Part shown: positions 9,335 to 21,300 of the stretch, one piece after another
How positions within the stretch are numbered: position 1 is the stretch's first letter
Layout of the letters: every line of letters starts with the position of its first letter
Source of the DNA: Desmodesmus armatus
Taxonomy: Eukaryota > Chlorophyta > Chlorophyceae > Sphaeropleales > Scenedesmaceae
Direction: 5' to 3'
Assembly: GCA_007449985.2 (NCBI GenBank)
Contig: VIIQ02000047.1
Coordinates: 62,001-126,000, forward strand
Length of the DNA: 64,000 nucleotides
Translations under genes and position numbers: made by a program
Notes under the pieces: generated by a model
What the model saw: the letters and a program-made list of their open reading frames with translations, nothing else
What the model was told of the DNA's origin: nothing
Database searches by the model: none

Positions 9335-11560
9335 CTACAGGTAGCCAGTGGGTGCCAGGAAGCGCTCCCTGTCCCTGCTACCTCGCACCCCCAGCCTGCC
9401 GTAGTACCGTGGACTGCTGGGCAGCCCTGCAGGGCCCCGTTCAGGCTCAACACGCAACTGGAGCTGCGGTGACCCATCACCCTGCTGCTGCCGCTGCTGC
9501 GGCGGCTGCTGGGGTTGCTGCTGGGGCTGCTGTTGTGGCTGCTGCAACTGAGGCGATGTGGCTGCACTGCAGCCGAATGCACCCTGGTGTTGATGGGCCA
9601 TATCTGCCATGGACACCTCAGCCAGGGGGGAGGCAGGGGAGTCACACCTGTAGGGTGAACCAGGTCCCGGACTGAGGTGTGACCTGCTGGGGACCCGCAA
9701 GGGACTGTACTGCTGCTGCTGCTGTCCTGTTGGCTGCTGTTGAGATGGTGGGAAGGAGTATTGCTGCTGCTGCTGCTGCTGAAGGTCCGAAGCGCTGTTG
9801 ACCCTGTGCATGAGGGACTGGTGTGTGGCTTGAAGCAGCGTCGCTGCAGCCAGCTGCTGCTGCATCGCTGCCAGCTCAGCGCGCAGCCTGCAGGTCATCA
9901 TACAACAGCAACAGCAGCAGGCAAGGTGGTCAGCCCCAGCCCTTTCATGTTCGTGTCTGCCCCCACAGCTCTGCCCAGGCGCTCGAAAAAGGCTCCCACA
10001 CAACAACACCCATGGCTCACCTTCTGAGCTCTGCCTCTGCTGCTGCCTTGTCAGCCAGGGCAGCATCCAGCCCCGCCTGCCGTGAGGCCCCCTCAGCCCT
10101 CATCGCCCCCAGCTCCCGCAGGATGAGTGCATAGTCAGACGTGGCCTGGCGCAGTGCACCCTCAAGCTCACTCAGCTTGCGCTGCATCAGCGGGTCACTG
10201 CTGCCATTGCTGCCAGCATTGCTGCTGCCATTGGTGACTGATGTGCCTGGCCGGCTGCTGCTGCCGTTGCTGCTGCTTTGGGGTGTGGCGGTGTCTGCCG
10301 CCTTGCCGGGCTGGTTGAGTGCTGCCAGCTGCTTCTGTGCTGCTTTGAGGGCGACCTAGGCGTACAATTCAGCAGCAACAGCAACGGTAACAGCAGCAGC
10401 AGCAGCAGCAGCAGCAGAACATATATTGCGGTGGCTTCTGGCAGCCCACAGAGCAAGATGCTTGCAGAACCAGCGAGGCAGCTTTACTGCTGTCACCCAT
10501 TCTGTGCAAGAAACAGGAGAGTGTGTCGCACACATGCCAACCACAACTTGCATCACCCACTGACAAGGTGCCTATATACACACCACTGCGCCTACTGATC
10601 TACCCCTCCCCTCCTCTCCATCCGTGGATACATCTGAAAACTGCGCCCCTAACCCTCAGACTGGGCTGCCGCTCGGGGGCTCAACCAGGGGCGCACCAAG
10701 TCTTGCTCTCAACCAGCAGACACATCCGTCAGTAGTCCCTTTCTCAGCCACTACCCTCAGCACAGCCCCGCAGGTCCCCGCTCACCTGCAGCTGGTATCG
10801 CTCCTCCAGCAGCCCTCCCAGCTCTGCCTGCAGGTACTCCACCTGCTGACCCAGCTCAGCAGCACTCAGCGCACCAGCAGCCCCTCCAGAGCCACGCCCA
10901 CCCCCACCACCGCCAGCCGACCCCACAGGCTGCTGCCCAGGCGTTGACCCTTCTGCTGCTGCTGCTGCTGCTGCTGGCGCTGCAGGTCCTGCTGATGCTG
11001 AGGCTGCTGCCGCTGTTGGAGCAGTGCATGGGCTGCTGCTACAGCCAGCAGCAGGCGCCGCTGTCTCAGGCTCAGGCAAGCCCCTGGCACCTTCACTGGT
11101 AGCCCTGGCCCCCTCACCAGAAGCCACAGCTGCACTGCCAAAATGAGGGTGCACGCCCTGGGCACCGGCCCCGCTGCTGCTGCCGCCACCACCGCTGCTG
11201 TTACTGCTGCCTGAGCGTGTGTCTACAACAGCAGAGTCTGCCACAGGGTTCGGCGCACTGCTTGTTGCAGGTTGCGACATAACATCACTCCTGTTGCCCT
11301 CACCCTTAGCACCACCAGCAGGTGCTGAAGCAGCTGCTGCATGATTTGGAGTAGCTGCTGGACCCCCTCTACTGCTCCTGCCTGACCGGCTATGGTTTGG
11401 CTCCTGCTGCTGCTGCTGCTGCTGCGTAGTTGATGCTGCCTGTAGTGCTGCCGCTGCAGGGACCTGTTGTGGGCTGGGGTCACGCAAAGGCCCCGCCCTG
11501 CCTGACTGCCCCACTCCAACAGCATCATCAGGTGCCGCTGCATTCTGATGCCGCGACGAG

Positions 11561-11596
<36 letters not shown>

Positions 11597-11926
11597 AGTC
11601 CCCTTCCTGCTGCTGCCCTAAGCTGACTGTCAACAGGTGCACGTGCACCTTGTTGCTGTTCCGGTTGTAACTCCACTCCCGCCTGCTGCACGGAGCTGCC
11701 ATGCATGTCCCAGCTGTTTCTGCTGCTACTCCTGCTGCTATGCCGGCTACTGCTACTGTTGCTGCTGATGCCGCTGCTACCCATGCTATGCGCCTCTCTG
11801 TCATGTGCCTCTCTGCTGCTGCCTCCCTTGCTACCGCCACCGCCTTTGAGCTTGGATGCAGCAGACAGCACACCTGCAGCCGCACCAGCAGCAGCAGCTC
11901 TGACGATGGCTGCTGCATCATACTCT

Positions 11927-11962
<36 letters not shown>

Positions 11963-14900
11963 GGGTATGGCTGCTGCTGCTGCTGTTGTGGGTATGGCTG
12001 CTGCCCCGTGTTGATCATAAGCTGGTGCACCATGCCGCTGCCCCCCGGTCCAGCAGCAGCACTTCCACCTGCTGCCCTGGCCTGTCTGACCTGACCCTCA
12101 AGCTCAACCATCCTGGCTTCCAGTGCTGCCAGCTGCTGCTGATAGCCCCACCCTGGCTGCTGCTCTGGCCTGACACCAGCACCTGCACCAGCACCACTAC
12201 TACCACCGCTGCTGCCATCGCCACCAGCCGTAGCCCCAGAACCACCTAAATGACCTCCAGCAGCATTCGCTGAAGCAGCAGCTTCCTGCAGCTGCTGCCG
12301 CTGCTGCTGCTGCTCTGCGGCCAGCTGCTGCTGCAACTCCTGCATAGCTGCTTTAGCAGCAGCCAGGTCAGCAAGCGTCTGCTCCCGCTCAGCCTGCAGC
12401 TGCTGCTCCTGCTGCTGTGCTGCTGCCGCCACCTGCTGCAGCTGCTGCTGCATCACCTCAACTTCTTCTGCTGCTGCAGAGGCTGCCGCAGCTTGCTGCT
12501 GCTGTTGGTCATGCTGCTGCTGCTGAGCGGCCTGCAGCTGCTGCTGTAGGCTGGCAACCTCAGCTGCCGCACGCTCCTGCTGCTGCTCCTGCTGCTCCTG
12601 CAGCGCAGCCGCCTCCTGCTGCACCACCTGCAGCTGCTGCTGTGCTGCTTGCAGCTGCTGCCGCAGCCCTTCAACCTCTGCCTGTGCTGCTGCTGATAGC
12701 TGTGCAGCCTCCTCCTGCTGCTGCTGGGTGGCAGCCTCTGCCTGACGTGTCTGGTGCGCCATTGCCTCTGCTGCTGCTGCTAACTCAGTCACTGCTTGTT
12801 CCTGCTGCTTTTGTAGCTGGGTGATGGTCTCATGGTGCTGCTGCTCAGCGGCCTCAAGTTGAGCGAGGGCTGCCGCCAGCTCCTGGGCTGTCTGCAGCTG
12901 CACCTCTTGTGCCTCCGCTAGCTGCTGCTGCAGCAGCTGCGCCTGCTGCTCAGCTGCTGCCAGCTGCTGCGAGTGCTGCTGCACTCGCAGCTCTGCCGCT
13001 GCCGCAACAGCAGCACCCTGATCTGCAGCTGCTGCAGCCGTCTGCTGCAGGTCCTGCTGTAGGGCCTGCAGCTGTGCTTGCGACGCCGCCAGCTCAGCTG
13101 TAGATGCAGCAGTAGCAGCCGTCACTTCCTCCAACTGCTTCTGTGTCTGCTGCACCTGCTGCTGCAGTTCCCGAGCTTGCGTCTCTGCTGCATCCCGCTC
13201 TGCCTGCAGGGCTGCCACCTGCTGCTGCAGGAGTGACTGTTGCTCCGCTACTGCTGCTTGCATCTCCTGCTGTGTTGACTGCAGCCGCTGCTGCAGCTCT
13301 TCCAGCTGCTGCTCCTGCTGAGCCGCCTCTTCACTGCTTTGTGCTGCCTGCTGCTGTGCCGCAGCTGCAGAAGCATCCAGCTGCTGCTGCAGCTGCTGGC
13401 TAGCGGCCTGGGACTCCTGCAGCTGCTGTTCCGTCTGCTGCAGCTGCTGCTGCAGCCCGGCTGCCTCACCCCGAGCCTCCTCAGCACCGGCCTTTGCTTG
13501 CTGCAGCTGCTGCTGCAAGTCCTGCAGCTGTGCTGCCAGCTCAGACGCCTCTGCCGCCTGTCCTGCCTGTAGTGCAGCCACCTGCTGCTCCTTCGCCTGC
13601 ACGTGCTGCTGGGCTTCTGCAGCACCCCTCTTGGCCGCTGCTGCGTCAGCTGCTGCAGCCTCCAGCAGCTTGCTGGCCTCCTGCTTCTGCTGCTGCAGCT
13701 GCTGTGCTGCTGCTGCCAGGTCTGCCTGTGCTGCATCCGCCCTGGCTTGCTCAGTGGCCAGCTGTGCAGCTGCTTCCTCCAGCTGTTCCTTGAGGGCAGC
13801 AGCAGCAGCATTTGCAGCAGCCAGCTGCTCTGAGGCTGATGCAGCTGTGGCGCTGTGCTCCTGGGGGAACAGGTACACAGGCGAGGCAGTGGCAGGGGGG
13901 CAGGGGAGCGGTTCATACTACACACCAGCAGCATGACATGCTCAAGGACACATGCCAAAGGTGGCTGCTGTGTACCAGGATGCCATATTATTTGACTTTG
14001 AATGCAGCATCCACCAACGTCACAAATATTGTGTTTTCTGCTGTATTGAAGCAGACTTGAATCTGCGCTAACGAAGTAAACGACCGTCCTGGCAGCTGGT
14101 ACTCTGACCAACAAGCCGCACCTGTGCTTTGCTTGCTGCTGCCGCCAGCTCAGCCGCCATTGCTGCCAGCTGCTGGTCTTTATCTGCAATCGCAGCCGCC
14201 ATTGCTGCCGCCTCGGCTTGCAGCTTCTGCTGCTCAGCTGCTGCCGTTGCCACTTGCTCCTGTAGCTGCTGCTGCGCCCGCTGCACCTCCTCCTGTTGCT
14301 GCTCGGCCGCTGCTGCTTGAGCTGCTGCCGCAGCATCAGCAGCGGCCGCTGCTGCCTCAGCTGCAGCTAGTGCTGCCCTGACAGACTGCAGCACGGCGTC
14401 CTTTGCTGCCAGCTCTGCTGCTGCTGAGCCCTGTGAGTCCTGCTGCTGCTGCTGTGCTGCCTCCAGGGCTTGCTGGGCGGAAGTGGCTGCTGTTGTGGCA
14501 GCAGCCAGCTCTTGTGAGAGTTGATCAGAGGCCTGGGCCTGTGCAGCAACCTGCCACAGGGTAGGGCATACAGCAGTGTGTGACGGTGAGCCACATTGGG
14601 AAGAGCTTGGACAGTGTGGGTGGGCAGTTACCGGGGGGGGGGGGGATCCACGGAGATCCAAGCACTTCACCCTCACACAGTTGCTGTCCCAGCTATCACG
14701 GGCTTCGCTCTACCACCTCTGTTGCAGGAAGCCAGCAGTGAACCATTCTGCTGGATCAGCTAAGTAACCTACCCAACACCTGTAACCAGGCTGACGCTTC
14801 CAGTCCCACCCCTTTCTTGACCCTCACAAGGCACCTCTGGTGCTGAGGTCTGCTGCTGCTCTCACCTGCTGCTGTGCCTCCGCCAGCTGCTGCTCCAGCT

Positions 14901-17575
14901 GCTTGCAGCAACTGCTGAGTTCACCCAGCGCCTGGCCCTGCTGCTGCAGCTGACCCGCCTGCTGCACTGCCAGCAGCTGGCTGGCTGCTAAGTCCTTGGC
15001 TGTGATCTGCAGCTTGGCAGATGTCACACCAACCTGCAACAACAAGGGGGCAGCAGAGGGAAAGGTCATAGCAGATCACTGGTATACGGTCTTTGCCCTC
15101 TCCCTCATATATACCCAAACGATGTTGATGGATGTGCGCCTGCTGTGAAAATGGCTGGTGTGTATGACACACGCTCCCACCCACCTGGTGCTGCAGTGCC
15201 TCCCAGGCCGCCCTGGCCGCCAGCAGCCTCAGTCCGTTGATGCTCAGCACCCACACACCCCACTGCCAGGGCAGCAGCGCCTTGATGAACCCAGCAGACC
15301 CCTCCAGCAGCGGCAGCACGTAGCGCACGCTGCCGTCAGCAGGGTCGTGTGCAGCCACGCAGCGCTCACACGCACTCCACACCTCCCTCCCCACTACTGC
15401 CAGTGCTGTGACAGCCCAGGCCTGGTCGGGGTGCGGCTTGAAGCTGGCCAGCAGTGTCTCACTGATGCCGTCAAGGACCCAGATGGTGCCGTTGTCTGAG
15501 CCCACCCACAGCCTGCTGCTGTTGGGCAGCGCCAGCATGCACCGCGCGGCTGCACGGTGGGTGCACACACGCACAGAACAACATGCACAGACACATTCAG
15601 ACTGTCAGCACCAAGGCAGTGGCGGCTGCAAGGTCACCTTGGTTGGTGGGTGATAAGTTAGGGCACGAACAGAGGGAAGGCTGTGACAAAATGCGCATGG
15701 CAGGTGAGGAGGACTGCAACAGCAATCAGCTGTTGCTGTCTGAGGTCGGCACAGTTGTGGGAGCTCATGGCATCTGAACCTCCTGTGACAGCACCGTCAT
15801 CACCCACCTGTGAGCCCCTCCACCCGCAGCACCCTCCAGCCTGCAGGCTCCAGCACCCCGCTGCCGCTGACATCACTGCACACTGACAGGCTGCCGTCAG
15901 CCGCACCCACCCACACCTTACACGGCACTGGCCTGGTGCTGCCGCTGCCATCCCTGCCATTGCTGCTGCTGATGCTGTTGGCTGAAGGTACCCTACTGCC
16001 TGCAGAGCTGACCCTCCTGTCTCCTGCCATGCTGCTGCGCCTGGAGCCGGGGCCCCCTGGGCCTCCTGCCGCTGCTGCTGTTGTTGTGCTGGACTGCTGC
16101 TGCAGTGGCACCAGGGCGACGCACTGTATTGCTGTGTGGTGGTGGCCACTGGCTGACAGGAGGTCACCTGAGGGGGTCCAGGTCTTGACCTGTGAGGCAC
16201 AGGTGTGTGTGTGGGGGGGGGGGAACAGTGGTGAGGACATGCTCTGCAAAGAACAGCTGACAAGGTGACTGAAGGGTAATGTCGCTGTTGTTTCAAATGC
16301 AATACGCAGCAGCATCACCTGGTGCCACCAGCACCGGCACTGTCCTGCAGGGTGGCTGCCTGGGTAGAGGAAACTCTCCTTTCTGGGTGTGGAGGACAGC
16401 CCACATGCACCCCTGGGTGTGGAGGACAGCCCACATGCGCTGTGCAGCTAAATGCCTGCAAGGTGTCGCATCTGCTGTTGCACCCAAGCTCATGCGGCCA
16501 CATCCTCACAACCTGCCTGTATCAGCTGTCAGGCTGGCTTGACGCTGCTGGATACATCGCAATAGCAAGCTAGGGGCCTTGAGGCGTTTGTGACATTGTA
16601 GTCTACACACTGAGCCACAGCTGCTGCTGCTGCTGTCCCAAGACACTGACCTGGAAGTCGGCCCCGCCAGTTACGAGGTACCTGGCAGAGGGGGCTGCTG
16701 CAATGGCGGTGACTTCTCCAGTGTGCGCGACGACTGGCTGTTTCACGGCGCAGCAATTACAGCACAGCTCAGCATGACGCCAGTGGGGTTGGAACGACTA
16801 TGCCGGTGTTTGTAGTGCAAGTGACACAGCTGCAGCGCTGCAACAGTGCACTCGTGTTGCTGTTGCTGTTGCTGTTGTCCGTCGAAGACCTTTGCTGTTG
16901 CTGCTGCTCTGGTGCCTGCCGCAGGGTGATGGGCCAAGAAACCGAGAGTCAAAGCACTGCTCCAGTCACCCCTCAGCACTAAGTCAACACATGTGTGTAG
17001 AGGGAGTGCATGCTGTCACAGCTGACTCACTTTGCGCAGCAGGTTGTTGTCTGCAATTCTGTAGATGAAGGCGCTGCCGTTGCCTGTGCAAGTCCACAGC
17101 AGCGACTGGTCGTTGCTGGGTTGTGCTGGGCCGATGCCCACAGTGGGAGGCCCTGAGTTCGGCCCAGGCAAGATGCACATAGTGTGCACCAGCTGCTCCT
17201 GAGCTTGTTCAGCCTGCAGAAACTCCTCATACCTGCATTACAGATTTTTCACAGGTTCTGCACAGCTCAGCATGCTGCGCAGGGTGGGGTGCACAACAAA
17301 TTTCTGCATGCAGGGGAACTCCTGCTAGCAGGGGCATGATGGCAGACTGCTTGTGCTTTTACTCACGTTCCCGTTGCGCAGTTGATCTTGCTGATGCCTT
17401 TGCGGCCAGCGGTGTACAGCACATCGCCGTGCAGGCACGCAGCCTTGAGCTGCCCAATGTCAGAAGGACCATACTGATGCACAGTCGCCCAGGAGAAGGT
17501 GCCATAGGGAACAGTGACACTGGAAGTAGCTTTGGGCTTCCGCAGAGGCTGGCTGCTGACGCCGTTGAAGGACAT
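9335..17575 (-). CDS. WD40-repeat protein with giant Gln/Ala-rich coiled coil
   Basis: Ten exons give one frame of 1,934 residues: 17367-17575, 17031-17232, 16651-16737, 15808-16189, 15185-15549, 14866-15033, 14122-14550, 10786-13860, 10021-10355, 9335-9887. Every join has GT-AG ends and matching phase. Residues 1 to about 415 are WD40-like strands (ISKINCATGT, VVAHTGEVTAIAAA, PSARYLVTGGADFQ, WVGSDNGTIWVLDG, VWVGAADGSLSVC), probably one propeller. Residues about 416-1160 are almost pure Gln/Ala/Glu heptads (LQQQLQQAKAGAEEARGEAA), a very long coiled coil. Then come Ser/Gly-rich disordered stretches, one more coiled segment (LGQQVEYLQAELGGLLEERY) and a Pro/Gln-rich tail. Such architecture suits a scaffold of cytoskeleton, cilium or trafficking, but I recognise no named family. 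The ATG at 17575 is the first in the WD frame; an upstream exon is not excluded. Confidence 0.8.
16383..16438. repeat. two-copy 26-bp direct repeat
   Basis: The unit beginning CTGGGTGTGGAGGACAGCCC occurs at 16383-16408 and again at 16413-16438, inside an intron of the WD40 gene. No function is suggested. Confidence 0.85.
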
Positions 17576-18360
17576 GAGCAGTACTGCACTAGTGGTGTGA
17601 GCTACTGTGGATTACCTTCCATCGTATCCCAGGCAGCGTTGACGGCATCCACTTTAATGGTTTCAACTGAAGTTTTCACGGCAAAGCCCATTTACTGAGG
17701 TTGGGGCTACGATGCTGCCGGCGAAGTCCCGAGTGGTCAAGGTTAGTCAAAGGTTAGTAAGTAGCATGCACCCCCCTGCTGTTGCCTTGTAGGTGCGACT
17801 CAAGGGCTTTGTATACAACACAGGTTTAATTTGCGAGTTTGCTTTGTGCTCGCAGGACGAGTAAGGATGCCCAAGTGTTCCATGAATTTTCGAAGTTTAC
17901 ACCATGAACAGAGGGTTGACACCAATGAACGCCAAACGAGGCATGCCCAGGGCAAGATAAGGGCGCACAGGCGTCGCCAGGTGCCCTTGGCCACCAATCA
18001 CAACCTACAGCGCTTCCTTTCTCACCATGCCCCCACCCCCCTGTCTGCAGCATGCAAGGGGCCGTATGCGTGTCAACATTGGAGGGCATGCCGTTCACTA
18101 CAAAGCCCCAACGGACATTCAGGAATGACGACTGCCTCAATGGTACTCGAACACAGCCCATGAAGTTCCCAGAGCGGCCTTGAAGTTCCCAGAAGATACA
18201 TATCCAGTGTACCTGTTAGAGTGAGCGATGCTGATAGGGTCAAAGGTCCCCGGTCGCCTGCGCGGAGACATTCGCTGGTGCACGGTTGCTGTTCGGGTTG
18301 CTGTTCGGGTATACTCAGGCGCATGCATTTAGTCTGACGTACGTAGGGAGGCCTGCCAGG
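17576..18360. promoter_or_regulatory. shared intergenic region between divergent genes
   Basis: 785 bases separate the start of the minus-strand WD40/coiled-coil gene from the start of the plus-strand kinase, so both promoters and 5' UTRs must lie here. A short imperfect direct duplication (GTTGCTGTTCGGG, about 18287-18309) sits 50-75 bases before the kinase ATG. No TATA box is evident. Confidence 0.55.
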
Positions 18361-21300
18361 ATGGCGAATGCTGGTGCACAGCCCGAAAAGTCCAAGCACA
18401 GGCTCAAGCTGAAAGGCAGCATAGGTAAAGGCGCGTTTGGCGAAATCTTCAAAGGTGAGACGCTCGCGAGCGATGGCAGCATGGGGCCACACTACAATAC
18501 TGCCCACATGGGCCCACCTGATGTCCTGGCTGCAGCAGAACGAGCGTATGGGAGCACATGACCGCTTACACATGTCTGATCGTATGCAGGCGTGCTTGAT
18601 GGGGACGTCGTGGCCGTAAAGACCATATCGGGAGCCTTGAGAAGCTCCGGAGCAGTCCCAGCTGAAGGCGATGCGCATATGTTCTTCCAGGAGGCCTCGA
18701 TGCTGCGAGAATGCAGCCACAAGTGAGTCCATGCGCTGCACAGGGGTGGAACGGAAGCAAGGGCCAGTCAGGAGGTTCCTCACTGGTTTATTCTTCCCTA
18801 TGTAGCCCCAACCGCGCCCCTGCAGCTGGTTTTGGCATACAAAAGTAGTACACCAGGCGTACATAGCATATGGCCCTGGCCTGTGTGTGCTGATGCGGTC
18901 AACCCAGTCGAGCTCCCACCGCTACTTTTCCGCACCGCTGCAGGCGCATCATCGGCTACAAAGCACTCATGCGCATGCAATCAACACAGAAGGGCTGCAC
19001 AGAGCCCATGTGGGCCCTCGTGATGGAGTATGCCAAGGTGGGTGGGTTGGCTGGAGGTGGTGTCACGTCCACAGGGGAGGGTGAAGGTGAAGCCCCACAT
19101 ACCTGCCAGGCGCTGGGATGCTCGACGTAACCTCTTGTAGTTCATCAGAGCAGTTCTTCCCCTGTTGAAGACCACCTTTGCATCCCAGCAGGGGATGCTC
19201 ATGCAGCGTTGTGGTCTCAGCAGTTGCGTCATGTTACCAACCATGCATGCTCTCAGCTAAGCAAGGTGGCACAGCCTGCCAGGCCCCTTCAAGCTACTCC
19301 TGGTGTTGAATTCACGGTATACTCATGCTCTGCTGCCTTTTGCCCTGCAGCACGGCAACCTCGGACAGCGGGTGGTGCAGAACATGATCCACCCTGGCCG
19401 CTCTACCTACAGCAACACCCAGGCTCTGGGCTGGGCCCTGGACGTGGCCCAGGCCCTGGAGTACCTGCACATGCGCTCACCAGCGGTGCTGCACAGGGAC
19501 GTGAAGAGCGCTAACATCATGATCACAGACGAGGATGGCAGCATGGTGGCCAAGCTGTCGGACTTTGGGCTGCATGTGGTGAGTAGGGGCCCCAGACCGC
19601 AAACGCCATCTTGTTGCTCGGGAGAAGATGCTGGTGTGTGCACATAATCCATCAGGGTTTGATCACATGTTTGGCAGCTTCCTGTGTGCCTAGTATACAA
19701 TAAACACACTGATGGGCCAGGTCAGGCCACCGCAGCCCCACCTGGCCCAGCAAAGGGGTGGGAGCAGGTGACAAAGCATGTGTACACCTTGCAATGCCAC
19801 ATACATGCTCACAGCGCTTTTCAGACAACACCACACCTGTACTCACGGCAGTGTGTTCATACCTGGCGACCCCTGCACCTCAGCCTGGGCCGGCCTGGTG
19901 CTTGGGCCAGGCACTGTGCTTTGATCTGGGCCAACTTGTGTGCGTTGCTGTGCTGTGCTGTGCCGTGCTGTGCCGCTGCAGAGTGCTGATGACAGCAGGG
20001 TGCGCAGCCTGCAGGCCAGCAGCTACCTCCCAGCTGGCATCTTTGGCAAGGGAGTCAACAGCGCCATGCCCTCAGTGACAGTCACTGCAGATGCCCCAAA
20101 CGGGAGCAGCAAGACCCCAGACGGCAGCAGCCACACAACCAGCAGCAGCAGCAGTGGACAGCAGCAGCAGCAGCAGCTGGCGGCGATGCTGTCGGAGGCA
20201 GACGCTCTGCCGCTGCAGCGGAGGGACAACCAGCCCGCTGCAGCAGCAGTGAACGAGCACGATATGTACAGTGAGGTCCATGACAGCTGCGGCAGCAGGG
20301 TGTATGTCGGCACCCACAGCACCTTAGGCACTGTGCCAGCCAAGGCTCTGCAGTGCAGCGACTCTGCGTCGACTGCACCTGCTGCTGGTGGTGCTGCTGC
20401 TGCCAGCGGCTCCAAGAAGAAACCTCCTGCCCGCCGCAACAACAGCTTCCGCCGTGCATCTCACCACCCGCCCAGCAAGGCCCTGCCCCGCGTGCCGCCC
20501 TCTGGCAGCAGCAGCTTCAGCACAGCAGCTGGAGCAGCGGCACTGGCAGGGCAGCTGGAGAGTGCGGCTGATGCTAATGCCCACCTGTTTGCCCACTGGA
20601 TGGGCACCGGCAGCAGCACCGGCGGCAGCATGTGCAGCATGGTCACAGAGGGCACCTGGGGCACACAGGTGCGCTCAATGCTCAGCACAGCGCTCAGCAC
20701 AGCGCTCAGCACAGCGCTCAGCACAGCGCTCAGCGCAGTGCGGTAGAACAAGGCTTTGCAGCAGCAGTGGTTTAGACATGCACCCCAAACCCTATCACAA
20801 TCAACACGCATTACAACCCAACACAGATACGGCCTGGGTTTCAGATGGGTGCTGATAAGATTGGGCCGAAGTGAAGCAGCTGGCTCTGACTCTGGCTCTT
20901 GCACCCACTGACTTGACTGCGCTGTGCTGCTTTCCTTTCACCACCAGGGTACCGCCGGCAGCTGCACCGACACTGCTGGCAGCGACTGCACTGACGACAC
21001 ATGTGGCAGTGTGTTTGAGGAGGTGGAGACTGTCTTCAACATGACAGGTCAGCTGACAGCCTGGCAAAAAGGGTCCTGCAGGTTGCGCTGATCATCATGA
21101 GGACTGCAGCGCCCGCACTCTGAAGAAAAACAGCCAGGGCAGCAGCAGCTGCAGCTTTTATGGGAAGCACTGCTAGTGTAAGCTCAATACTGGGCAGCTC
21201 GCCCTGCAGCTGAGTGCTTTGCTGTGGTCCTGAAAACTAGTGCCATTGAGTGCCAACAGTGTCGGGTGCAACACATGTGACATGCTGTGCTCTCTTCCTG

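Noticed and set aside
13248..14336. 362-codon minus-strand open frame overlapping the coiled-coil gene
   Set aside because: It lies in another frame of the Gln/Ala exon and crosses its intron; long alternative frames are expected in CAG/GCN repeats, and the WD40/coiled-coil joins are phase-consistent.
20681..20740. Tandem repeats considered as a CRISPR-like array
   Set aside because: Units are 12 bp with no spacers, and this is a eukaryotic gene intron.
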